Assembly: GCA_028288305.1 (NCBI GenBank)
Contig: JAQBOA010000052.1
Span: 117,654 to 181,653, forward strand
From: Mucilaginibacter sp.
Lineage (GTDB): Bacteria > Bacteroidota > Bacteroidia > Sphingobacteriales > Sphingobacteriaceae
Direction: 5' to 3'
DNA length: 64,000 nt
Under the pieces are notes generated by a model, which was not told where the DNA came from, ran no database searches, and saw nothing but the letters and a program-made list of their open reading frames with translations. The position numbers and the translations under genes are program-made. Positions 8,840-16,799 of the stretch are shown here, in pieces; position 1 is the first letter of the stretch; every line of letters starts with the position of its first letter.

Positions 8840-9349
8840 TCAATTGCCTCTTTTGTAATACGTAATATAAGTGATCTCAGGCATGGAATTTTGGCCAATC
8901 GTAGATTGTAAAACTAAATTATTTGCATCCAAAAGCACTATCGTATCGGTTGCAGGCCCAGATACTACAGAACTCGGTGTGGGGTGTAAAAATGTTGAAG
9001 TTAATGTTAATAGTGAACCTGATACACTGTATGTGAAGGTATTTTTTCCATCAATTACATTACCGGACCCATCTGTAACGGTAGCTTTTCCATAAGCCTC
9101 AAAATCTCCTGAAGTGGAGAGCGACGCTGTACCATCACTGTTAAATTGAAAATAATCAGCAGTAGTAAATGCATTTCCGCTGTAAGTAGTATCAAGAACC
9201 TTGCTCACACCTCCTGTTACCTCTTTTATTTCTTCCTTATTTACATACCATTTTCCAACTATTGATGCGTTGAGCTTATTATCCTTTTTACAGGCTAATA
9301 AACAAAGTATTAAACCTGCCATGAACGTTAATGAGTATATTGCTTTCAT
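8840..9349 (-). CDS. lipocalin-like lipoprotein
   Basis: 169 residues starting at MKAIYSLTF; a longer open frame begins 18 codons earlier but lacks a signal peptide start. The lipobox LLACKKDN gives a lipidated Cys with the Lys-Lys-Asp that often leads to outer-membrane sorting in Bacteroidota. The mature part begins SIVGKWYV and contains FQFNSDGTAS and FTYSVSGSLLTLT, a lipocalin-like sandwich seen in many Bacteroidota lipoproteins of unknown ligand. It shares this pattern with the lipoprotein at 32014. Confidence 0.6.
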   Translation of the reverse strand: MKAIYSLTFMAGLILCLLACKKDNKLNASIVGKWYVNKEEIKEVTGGVSKVLDTTYSGNAFTTADYFQFNSDGTASLSTSGDFEAYGKATVTDGSGNVIDGKNTFTYSVSGSLLTLTSTFLHPTPSSVVSGPATDTIVLLDANNLVLQSTIGQNSMPEITYITYYKRGN

Positions 9350-9428
9350 ATTTATATTTTGCCAATCATAAATCATTACGTTATAAAACAGCAAATGCAA
9401 CAAGCAATTACAAAAATACAGAAAGCTA

Positions 9429-9935
9429 TTATTTAACCTTAAACTCCTGGTTCGTAAATGGCGGAGTATCCGGAACCTTAATGACGTTAAATTCCTGATT
9501 GGTGCTTTTGTGGCAGCTATTGCAGCTGTTGGTTAAAAACACGAAACCAGTTTCAAACCGTTTAAGGTTTTTTGCTTTTATTGCGTTGCTTACACTATCA
9601 AGGGCAGGGTATAATATGGGAAGTGATTTTATTTCGGGACGGTCAGTACAATATTTTTTTACAGCCTCAAGAGTTTCTTTAATCTCTCCTATTTCAAAGT
9701 CGGCTAATTTCCAGTTCTGGTTTTTCCCTGCGAACCAAATTTTGGCATGGTGTATTTGTATGCCCATCATAAACTCGCCTAAACCCGGTTTATAGGTTTG
9801 GGCCAATTGGGTGTTTAAACTGTCTACCTTTGCCTGTAAAGTTGTTGTATTAGCTTGCTGGCCGCATGAGGTAAAGATCATTAACAAAGAAATAATGAGT
9901 AATGGTTTAATGTTGATTAAGGGGAAAGTTTTCAT
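9429..9935 (-). CDS. lipoprotein with a single c-type haem motif
   Basis: 168 residues. The signal peptide ends at the lipobox IFTSCGQQ. The middle is helical, with many Ala, Lys and Leu residues. Near the C-terminus CNSCHKST is a CXXCH haem-attachment motif, about 30 residues from the end. A helical domain with one C-terminal CXXCH resembles cytochrome c', and I infer a small membrane-anchored electron-transfer or gas-binding haem protein. No c-type maturation gene lies nearby. The next gene on this strand is the lipocalin-like lipoprotein, 79 bp downstream. Confidence 0.55.
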   Translation of the reverse strand: MKTFPLINIKPLLIISLLMIFTSCGQQANTTTLQAKVDSLNTQLAQTYKPGLGEFMMGIQIHHAKIWFAGKNQNWKLADFEIGEIKETLEAVKKYCTDRPEIKSLPILYPALDSVSNAIKAKNLKRFETGFVFLTNSCNSCHKSTNQEFNVIKVPDTPPFTNQEFKVK

Positions 9936-9971
9936 AATATAAAGATAATTAAACCTTAATAATTACAAGGC

Positions 9972-10013
9972 ATAAACAAACAAGGCGGGTTAATACCCGC
10001 CTTGTTTGTTTAT
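9972..10013 (-). terminator. terminator downstream of phoU
   Basis: A 19-bp perfect stem, ATAAACAAACAAGGCGGGT (9972-9990) against 9995-10013, loop TAAT. It lies 26 bp past the phoU stop and closes the pst operon. Confidence 0.85.
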
Positions 10014-10038
10014 ATATAGGTTATTAAAACAGTAAAAA

Positions 10039-10725
10039 TTACTCTTCGCCTTGTATTTTGCGTTTGCTGCTCTCCTGATGTTTTAAAATTTTAGCCTCAA
10101 CATAAAAAATTATCTCTTCGGCAATGTTTTTTGATTGATCACCAACACGTTCAAGCTTACGGATTACAGAGAGCATATAAAGCGCTTCTGGCAAAGTGCT
10201 TATATCATCCTTAATAACAGAGGCAATAGCCACAGGTGCATTTTCATTAATATTGTCCAAAACATCGTCACGTTTAAATATACTGCGGGCAAGTACTGTA
10301 TCCTCTTTTTCGAAGGCAGTACGGGTATCACTTAATATATTAATAGCTTCGTCGTACATATTGAGAAGGGATATTTTTTCCAAAAGAGCAATATCAAAAT
10401 TAACAGAACTTTCCACAACATATAAAGCAATACCTGCTGCAATGTCCCCAATGCGCTCAAGGTTAGTATTTATTTTTAATGCTGCCAATAAAAATCTTAA
10501 GTCAACAGCAACCGGGCAATACAAGGCGAATATATTCTCGCAATCCCTGTCAATTTTCAATTCAAAAGAATTTACTCTTTTTTCTTTAACTAAAACCTCA
10601 CGGGCCAGGTCCTTATCAAACTTAACCATGGCTTCTTTAGCTTTGTTCAATTGAGATTGAACTAAAATCCACATGCTGATCAATTCCCTTTTAAGAGCAG
10701 TTATTTCGTTTTCTAATGGTGTCAT
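10039..10725 (-). CDS. phoU: phosphate signalling protein PhoU
   Basis: 228 residues made of two three-helix repeats, with the family motifs LRFLLAALKINTNLERIGDIA in the first half (given here by its ends LRFLLA and LERIGDIA) and VIRKLERVGDQSKNIAEE in the second. PhoU links the Pst transporter to the PhoR/PhoB-type regulatory system and represses it when phosphate is plentiful. Last gene of the pst cluster, separated from pstB by 110 bp that carries an inverted C-rich/G-rich repeat. Confidence 0.95.
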   Translation of the reverse strand: MTPLENEITALKRELISMWILVQSQLNKAKEAMVKFDKDLAREVLVKEKRVNSFELKIDRDCENIFALYCPVAVDLRFLLAALKINTNLERIGDIAAGIALYVVESSVNFDIALLEKISLLNMYDEAINILSDTRTAFEKEDTVLARSIFKRDDVLDNINENAPVAIASVIKDDISTLPEALYMLSVIRKLERVGDQSKNIAEEIIFYVEAKILKHQESSKRKIQGEE

Positions 10726-10730
10726 ATCTT

Positions 10731-10838
10731 TTTTACCCCCAATCCCCCTAAAGGGGGAATTTTAATTTTTCAATTTATATTTTTCTTTATATTATTACCA
10801 GTCTCCCTGTGTTCCCCCTTCAGGGGGTAAGGGGGCTA
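10731..10838. repeat. inverted pair of CCCCC/GGGGG blocks between pstB and phoU
   Basis: The block CCCCCT-AA-AGGGGG (10744-10757), preceded by TTACCCCC, recurs in inverted orientation at 10814-10835 as CCCCCTTCAGGGGG followed by TAAGGGGG. It could form alternative hairpins in the pstB-phoU transcript and lower expression of phoU relative to pstB. Confidence 0.6.
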
Positions 10839-11594
10839 ACTAAACCTGCCCGTAATATAATTTTGCGTACGGCTATCCTTTGGCGCGGTAAACATCTGTT
10901 TTGTGTCGTCAAACTCAACTAATTCGCCAAGGTAAAAAAATGCGGTTTTATCACTTACGCGGGCTGCCTGCTGCATGTTATGCGTTACTATAATCAGTGT
11001 ATAATTAGCTTTAAGCTCATGAAACAAGGCTTCAATGCTTGATGTTGAAATTGGGTCAAGTGCCGAAGTTGGTTCATCAAACAGAATTACTTCAGGTTCC
11101 ATAGCTATAGCACGTGCAATACATAAACGCTGTTGCTGCCCTCCCGACAAAAATGTTCCTTTTTTATGGAGAGAATCTTTAACCTCACCCCATAAAGCTG
11201 CAGATGTTAATGATTTTTCAACAATATTATTTAAATCTGCTTTTTTCATCTTAAGGCCGTTCAATTTGTAACCGGCAATCACATTATCATATATGCTTAA
11301 GTTTGGGAAAGGATTGGGCCTCTGAAATACCATACCTATTTTATACCTTACATATATTGGGTTCATGTTATATACATCATCATTATATAATTTTAACGAA
11401 CCTTTTGCAGTAGCACCGGGTATCAATTCGTGCATGCGGTTTATGCAACGTAAAAAGGTGGTTTTACCACAACCTGACGGGCCCATAACTGCAACCACCT
11501 GATTTTTTTTTATGCCGATAGATACGTCTTTTACAACGTGGTTATCACCAAACCATGCATTAAATTTTGAGGCGCTTACAACTGTATTTTCCAT
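10836..11594 (-). CDS. pstB: phosphate ABC transporter ATP-binding protein PstB
   Basis: 252 residues from [11 protein letters not shown]; an open frame extends 24 codons further but lies within pstA. Walker [10 protein letters not shown], signature [14 protein letters not shown], Walker [14 protein letters not shown] and the switch histidine in [10 protein letters not shown] are all present. The start overlaps the end of pstA by 19 bp, which implies coupled translation. It powers inward transport of phosphate by the PstCA channel. Confidence 0.95.
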   Translation of the reverse strand: MENTVVSASKFNAWFGDNHVVKDVSIGIKKNQVVAVMGPSGCGKTTFLRCINRMHELIPGATAKGSLKLYNDDVYNMNPIYVRYKIGMVFQRPNPFPNLSIYDNVIAGYKLNGLKMKKADLNNIVEKSLTSAALWGEVKDSLHKKGTFLSGGQQQRLCIARAIAMEPEVILFDEPTSALDPISTSSIEALFHELKANYTLIIVTHNMQQAARVSDKTAFFYLGELVEFDDTKQMFTAPKDSRTQNYITGRFS

Positions 11595-12421
11595 TTTCTT
11601 GTAATCAGCTTTGTAAATATATTTAAAAGTAACACAAACATTAATAATATAAATGATGCTCCCCAAGCAAGGTTATGCCAGTCATCATAAGGACTTGTAG
11701 CATAGGTAAATATTATATGAGGCAAACTCTCCATAGGCTTTGTAATAGAAGTTGATAAAAAAGGGTTACCAAAAGCTGTAAATAATAATGGAGCTGTTTC
11801 ACCAATAATACGGGCTATAGATAACATTATACCAGATAATATCCCGGCAAAACCGCATGGAATTATAACCTTCAAAATTACCCTATGATAAGGTACACCT
11901 AATGATAATGCCGCTTCTTTCAGCGAATCCGGTAGCAATCTAAGTGTTTGTTCGGTTGATCGTATTACAATAGGCAACATCATTATAGCTAAGGCTATAC
12001 TACCCGATAAGGCCGAAAATGTGCCCAGTGGTTTAACTACCCAAAAATAAACCACAATACCAACCACTATCGAGGGTACACCCTGCAAAATATCAACACA
12101 TAAGCCGGCATAATAAGCTAATTTCGTGTAAGGGTTTTCACTCAAATAAATACCCGCAAGTATGCCTACAGGGATAGCTATTAATGATGAAATACCCACT
12201 ATGATAGCAGTACCCACCAAAGCATTGCTTATTCCCCCGCCTGCTTCGCCCACAGCCGCCGGTACATTTGTTAAAAAATGCCAGTTAACTTGCAAAACAC
12301 CTTGCTTTATTATATAAAGAAGTACAATAATTAACGGTATGGTTATAATAAAGGCTAAAAAAACAATCACCCCTTTAAATAAAATACTTTTGGTATTTCT
12401 TATTCCTATTCGTGCATCCAT
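11576..12421 (-). CDS. pstA: phosphate ABC transporter permease PstA
   Basis: 281 residues with six hydrophobic segments and the ABC-permease EAA loop around [21 protein letters not shown] (from [11 protein letters not shown]). N-terminal cytoplasmic RIGIRNTKS precedes the first membrane segment. It lies 4 bp after pstC and overlaps pstB, as in a tight operon. Partner of PstC in the membrane channel. Confidence 0.93.
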   Translation of the reverse strand: MDARIGIRNTKSILFKGVIVFLAFIITIPLIIVLLYIIKQGVLQVNWHFLTNVPAAVGEAGGGISNALVGTAIIVGISSLIAIPVGILAGIYLSENPYTKLAYYAGLCVDILQGVPSIVVGIVVYFWVVKPLGTFSALSGSIALAIMMLPIVIRSTEQTLRLLPDSLKEAALSLGVPYHRVILKVIIPCGFAGILSGIMLSIARIIGETAPLLFTAFGNPFLSTSITKPMESLPHIIFTYATSPYDDWHNLAWGASFILLMFVLLLNIFTKLITRKWKIQL

Positions 12422-12425
12422 TTAA

Positions 12426-13463
12426 TTAATTATTAGTGAATTTTGTAATAATCCTCTTACCTATCAGGTTAATAACAACCGTAACAAAGAATAGAACCAA
12501 ACCGAGTTCAATAAGAGCTGATAAGTATACGGTATGATCAGCTTCGGTAAATTCATTCGCAATAACGCTGGCCATGGTATTCCCCGGGCCAAAAAAAACA
12601 GCTTTCAGGCTGTTAGCCACTGCACTGGTATTGCCTATCAACATGGTTACAGCCATGGTTTCGCCCAGCGCACGGCCTAGTGATAATAGCACGCCTGCAA
12701 ATAGACCTGTACGGGTAAAGGGTAAAATAACGCTGCGTATAACTTCAAAACGGGTTGCCCCTAAAGCATAAGCACCCTCCTTTAAAGGAGATGGCACCAT
12801 GCGTATTAAGGATGTACCCAAAGATGCAGCATAAGGAATAATCATTACCGCTAATATAAGTGATGAAGTAAAAATCCCTATTCCATATGGTGCTACTCCA
12901 ATTTTAGCTTCAAATGTCCGGATAATTGGAACAAGAACAAACAATCCCCAAAAGCCATAAATAATGGATGGCACAGCTGCAATTAGCTCGATTGTGTTTT
13001 TTAACAGATCCGAAAGCCAGCCTTTGGTATTATACTCACCCAGGTAAATAGCAACAGCATATGAAAAAGGAATAGAAATTATGAGCGCTGTAAATGAAGT
13101 AAGCAAGGTGCCTATTAAAAAGGGGTATGCACCATAAATATTTTGAACAGGATCCCATATTTTGCCCCATAAAAACTTAATGCCAAGTGCCTTAATTGAT
13201 GGCATTGATTGCCATATGAGTGTTATCAGTATACCAACAACCAGTACCAGCAATATAATACTCATTATCATCAGCAAACGTCTGAAAATAGTTTCCCATT
13301 TCAATTGACTGTAAGATAGGTCTAATCGTTTATTTTTCATTCTGGTAACTTGTTCTTTATCAATGGAACTTTCCGAACCGTTTTGCTTCATTATTGCTTT
13401 ATTTTGGTTCACAGTGGCAGTTTCTTTAACTTTTGGATCAGAAGGATGATTTAATAAACTCAT
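12426..13463 (-). CDS. pstC: phosphate ABC transporter permease PstC
   Basis: 345 residues. About 60 polar N-terminal residues precede six membrane segments, longer than the usual PstC N-terminus. The EAA loop is PLKEGAYALGATRFEVI, and the segment AALGETMAV-like (LGRALGETMAVTMLIG) near residue 270 is typical of PstC. A gap of 136 bp separates it from pstS upstream. Confidence 0.93.
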   Translation of the reverse strand: MSLLNHPSDPKVKETATVNQNKAIMKQNGSESSIDKEQVTRMKNKRLDLSYSQLKWETIFRRLLMIMSIILLVLVVGILITLIWQSMPSIKALGIKFLWGKIWDPVQNIYGAYPFLIGTLLTSFTALIISIPFSYAVAIYLGEYNTKGWLSDLLKNTIELIAAVPSIIYGFWGLFVLVPIIRTFEAKIGVAPYGIGIFTSSLILAVMIIPYAASLGTSLIRMVPSPLKEGAYALGATRFEVIRSVILPFTRTGLFAGVLLSLGRALGETMAVTMLIGNTSAVANSLKAVFFGPGNTMASVIANEFTEADHTVYLSALIELGLVLFFVTVVINLIGKRIITKFTNN

Positions 13464-13599
13464 GGGCTTTTATATAAAACAATTACCAGCCCCCTTTTTA
13501 TTGGAAGCTGGTAACTGTAACCATATTAAGAATCACTTAACAAAAAGAAAAGGCTTAAAGTTTGGCTCTTATCTTTTTATTCTGATTGTTAACTTTTAA

Positions 13600-14649
13600 T
13601 TATAATATTGCTTTACCATCATAAGTGGCTGATTTTAAAATTTTCTCAGCAACTTTTAAAGCTGATTTTGAAAGCGGTGCGTAATTTAAAGGTTCGCAAT
13701 TTTTCTGACCTCCGTGAATATTATACCACATCAAATCTAATAACATTTTAGCTTTTGCCGCAGAACGGTCACTATATTTTTGCTCTTTGTATATTAACGC
13801 CCAGGTAAAGCTGGTGATAGGATAACCTTTAGGGTTATCTGTGTTAGTTAAAGAAACTTCAGCATTTGCAGGTAACTCAACGTTACTTGATGCTGTAGTT
13901 GACGCCAATGTTGGGGTAATAAATTTACCAGCTTTGTTTTGAATGTCAGCGTAGGTCATTTTGTTTTGTATTGCATAGGCTAATTCATTGTAACCAATAG
14001 CGCCAGGGGTTTGTTTAACCAAACCGGCAACACCTTCGTTACCTTTACCGCCTAAGCCTGCTGGCCAGTTAACAGCGCCAGCTTTACCTACTTTTTTTGC
14101 CCATTCTTCACTTACTTTTGACAAATAGTCTGTCCAAATATAAGAAGTACCGCTACCATCTGAACGGTGAATAACTACAATAGGCATATCAGGTAGTTTA
14201 GTACCTTTATTCAAGGCGGCAATTTTAGCATCGTTCCAGGTAGTTATCTTACCTAAATAAATATCAGCTAAAACAGGCCCTGTTAAGTCTAAACCGGTAG
14301 TAAGGCCGGGAACGTTGTAAGTGGCTACAACAGCGCCCGAAGCCATTGGTATATGTAAAACAGGAACACCAATTTTTTTGGCTTGCTCAGTATTTAAAGG
14401 AGCATCAGATCCGCCGAAATCAACTGTTTTGTTGGTAAGCTGTAATATACCACCACCCGATCCAATTGACTGGTAATTAACCTTTACATCGTGAGTTTTA
14501 CCATATTCGGCAAATACCTTTGAAAACAACGGATACACGAATGTACTGCCCGCGCCTAACAAAGTGTTGTCCTGGGCCGACGCTGATAGCGTTATGCAAA
14601 TGCTGGCTATGGCAACAATTGCTAACTGTAAACTTTTAATTACTCTCAT
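13600..14649 (-). CDS. pstS: periplasmic phosphate-binding protein PstS
   Basis: 349 residues. The signal peptide ends LSASAQ, followed by the PstS start NTLLGAGSTFVYPLF. Phosphate-binding elements include the GSGGG loop in YQSIGSGGGILQL, the aspartate in FGGSDAPL and HRSDGSGTSYIW. It delivers phosphate to PstCA. It closely resembles the second PstS at 47946 over its whole length, but here the signal peptide is of the secreted rather than lipoprotein type. Confidence 0.95.
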   Translation of the reverse strand: MRVIKSLQLAIVAIASICITLSASAQDNTLLGAGSTFVYPLFSKVFAEYGKTHDVKVNYQSIGSGGGILQLTNKTVDFGGSDAPLNTEQAKKIGVPVLHIPMASGAVVATYNVPGLTTGLDLTGPVLADIYLGKITTWNDAKIAALNKGTKLPDMPIVVIHRSDGSGTSYIWTDYLSKVSEEWAKKVGKAGAVNWPAGLGGKGNEGVAGLVKQTPGAIGYNELAYAIQNKMTYADIQNKAGKFITPTLASTTASSNVELPANAEVSLTNTDNPKGYPITSFTWALIYKEQKYSDRSAAKAKMLLDLMWYNIHGGQKNCEPLNYAPLSKSALKVAEKILKSATYDGKAIL

Positions 14650-14691
14650 GGTTTTGTTTTGATTGTTTGTTTTGATTTTAGTATCCTATTC

Positions 14692-16176
14692 TTATTTACC
14701 AAATGTGTAGAAGAAAGTGAACCTGTAAACTAAAGTATGGTCATTTACAACTGTTGCAGCAGTTGGGCCTTGATTGGCATATTGAATTAACCAAAAGTTT
14801 GGCATAAAGTGAACATTTTTTATTGGATTATAATCTACACCGGCAGTATAAAATTGCTCTTTGGTAGTAGGGTTATATGAACCGTAGTTAGTATTAATTG
14901 TATAAGTGTCAGCAGCATTAAATTTAGTATCAGGGTTATAAGTATCGTAACGGGCATAGTAATTTAAGTTTTTAACAATTGCACCCCTTACCCAAACTGA
15001 AAGACCATGTACTGTTGCATCTTCAGGAGTTGTAGTTGAAGGTGCAGGTGTTACACTATTTACACCACTGGCTATGTTTTGGGTATACACTTCAACACCT
15101 ACATTAACCGGTTTAGAAAGGTAAGCCACAAATAATTTAAACATATTGTGTTCTTGACCAGGTATAACAGCAGTAGCAGGAGCAGTTTTTGAATAATCGG
15201 CATAAAAATCTACATATAAATGCTGATTAAGAAATTTAGCCCAAACGTCTCCATAAAATATTTTGTAGAAACCTGTATTTGCATTGGATGCTGATAATAA
15301 ACTGGAAGTACTATTGTTCCCAACCATTGCAACATAACCAAAGTTTTTGGTAGCCGGGTCAAAAGTTCCCTGTAAAGCAGCACCTACATCATATGAATTA
15401 TTTTTATGAAAGTCGGTAATAGTTTTTTCGACAGAACGGTAAGCCCAGGTTGATTCTGATAATGAAGTTGGGCCATTGGTACCAGGTTCATTCAATGCGA
15501 AACCTGGTGTACTCATTTCGCCGATAACAAAGTCTGTTCCGTTCCAAACGTCTCTAACTCTTAAATTAAAGTTTTTGATCCAGAATGCCATCTTGTTATC
15601 AACCAGGTTATCACCGTTAGATACTGAAGTTGTTGTTGTTGTTTTTGTAGTTGTAGTTGCTGTTCCGCCTAATACGCCTGTTAAAGTAGTAGTACTGGTG
15701 CTTGTACTAGTAGCGCCAACTGTACCTGTGTTTGCATTTGGCTCAGATGCCAGCAATACTTCTGCTTTAAACTTTTTAGATATTTCATAATCATAGCCTA
15801 AGTATAAACGACGGAATTGGAAAGCATTCCTGTAAGTAGGTACGCCATTATACATGGTTTCTGGCCCTCTGTTACCTGCATCGGCATGACCTGTATAATA
15901 TTCATCACCAAATGCATAACCCCATAATCTTCTTTGTGGTTTCCATGTGGTATCAGCGTCAGCTGGTTTTTTAGCTTTTACTTCAGTTTTTGCTTCTGTA
16001 TTAGCCTTTGCTGAAGTATTTACTTCAGCTTTTGTATCTGTTGTTACAGTGGTTGCTGGAGCAACGGTATTAACATCATTTGTTAATGATGTTGTTTGGG
16101 CTTTAACACTAAAACTTAAAAGTGTTATAGTTAGCATTAGTACTAAACTAAAATGGTTAGTAAACATCTTTTTCAT
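14692..16176 (-). CDS. outer-membrane porin of the phosphate cluster
   Basis: 494 residues from MKKMFTNHF; the frame opens 13 codons earlier without a signal-like start. The signal peptide ends SVKAQ. A low-complexity Thr/Ala/Lys region follows (about residues 25-75), then a barrel with the C-terminal FTFFYTFGK ending in an aromatic strand. It lies 42 bp upstream of pstS on the same strand. That position suggests a porin for phosphate uptake across the outer membrane, induced with the transporter. The substrate is inference from context. A Thr-rich insertion (about residues 155-190) looks like an extracellular loop. Confidence 0.7.
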   Translation of the reverse strand: MKKMFTNHFSLVLMLTITLLSFSVKAQTTSLTNDVNTVAPATTVTTDTKAEVNTSAKANTEAKTEVKAKKPADADTTWKPQRRLWGYAFGDEYYTGHADAGNRGPETMYNGVPTYRNAFQFRRLYLGYDYEISKKFKAEVLLASEPNANTGTVGATSTSTSTTTLTGVLGGTATTTTKTTTTTSVSNGDNLVDNKMAFWIKNFNLRVRDVWNGTDFVIGEMSTPGFALNEPGTNGPTSLSESTWAYRSVEKTITDFHKNNSYDVGAALQGTFDPATKNFGYVAMVGNNSTSSLLSASNANTGFYKIFYGDVWAKFLNQHLYVDFYADYSKTAPATAVIPGQEHNMFKLFVAYLSKPVNVGVEVYTQNIASGVNSVTPAPSTTTPEDATVHGLSVWVRGAIVKNLNYYARYDTYNPDTKFNAADTYTINTNYGSYNPTTKEQFYTAGVDYNPIKNVHFMPNFWLIQYANQGPTAATVVNDHTLVYRFTFFYTFGK

Positions 16177-16231
16177 GTTGAACAAATTTAAAATTGATTT
16201 TGCCCAAAGGTGCATACATCGGGTTATCTTA

Positions 16232-16276
16232 ATGTTAAGAATACATTAACATTTGGTAATATTATGTAAATGTTAA
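16232..16276 (-). promoter_or_regulatory. possible PhoB-type direct repeats upstream of the porin-pst operon
   Basis: TGTTAA (16233), CATTAA (16244), GGTAAT (16255) and GTAAAT (16266) are spaced exactly 11 bp apart, and TGTTAA recurs at 16271. Eleven-bp spacing of short direct repeats is the architecture of the proteobacterial pho box. It lies about 60-100 bp upstream of the porin start. Assignment to a phosphate regulator is inference. Confidence 0.35.
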
Positions 16277-16523
16277 CTCTATGTTTTTATTGTTATATTT
16301 TTGTCAATGATTTGTTTCTCCTATATAAAGCACTTTAATAAATTAATATTCAGTGCTTTAAGTTTAAAACAGACTTATAAAAACGCCCTATAAATTTCAA
16401 AACCTGATTACCACCTTTTGTATAGTTAATATTTTGTTATTAAATGGTTTAATTAATCATATTACACTGATTTTTAGTGAATTCAATTAACGCATTTATT
16501 AAATCAAAATAGTATAAATAGTA

Positions 16524-16551
16524 AAAGGCATTATTTTTCCATAATGCCTTT
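16524..16551. terminator. hairpin terminator
   Basis: Stem AAAGGCATTAT (16524-16534) against ATAATGCCTTT (16541-16551), six-base loop, T-rich on the plus-strand side. It lies between the GH3 remnant (whose minus-strand reading ends at 16579) and the pst promoter region, so it probably terminated that gene. Confidence 0.6.
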
Positions 16552-16578
16552 GTTTTAATACTAAATAAAATAATCTGT

Positions 16579-16745
16579 TTAATTTACTCTTATTGTACAG
16601 CTTTGTTCAATACTTCTTGATGATAACCCGGCAAGTGGCTTATATTTACCGGGTTCAACAACCCATTTACTGGTCTTTACATCATAATAAGCAAAGTCCT
16701 TAACAGGTATATTCAATGTAACATCGGCAGTTTCGCCGGCTGCAA
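16579..16745 (-). pseudogene. C-terminal remnant of a glycoside hydrolase family 3 enzyme
   Basis: Read on the minus strand, about 50 codons give AAGETADVTLNIPVKDFAYY and then YDVKTSKWVVEPGKYKPLAG, ending at TAA (16579-16581). This is the fibronectin-III-like domain that closes GH3 beta-glucosidases; compare GETKTITFIIDKEKLAFYND at the end of the intact enzyme at 44805. Upstream the frame is broken by stop codons near 16745, and the catalytic domains are absent. The hybrid kinase gene follows at 16800. No function is left. Confidence 0.65.
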
Positions 16746-16799
16746 ATCCTTATCAGCGTTCCACAACAGAAACAGGTTTACTAAATTGGTGTAAGAAAC

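Noticed and set aside
15476..15790. 104-codon open frame antisense to the porin
   Set aside because: It mirrors the Thr-rich codons of the porin (Val-rich in reverse) and has no start context or family.
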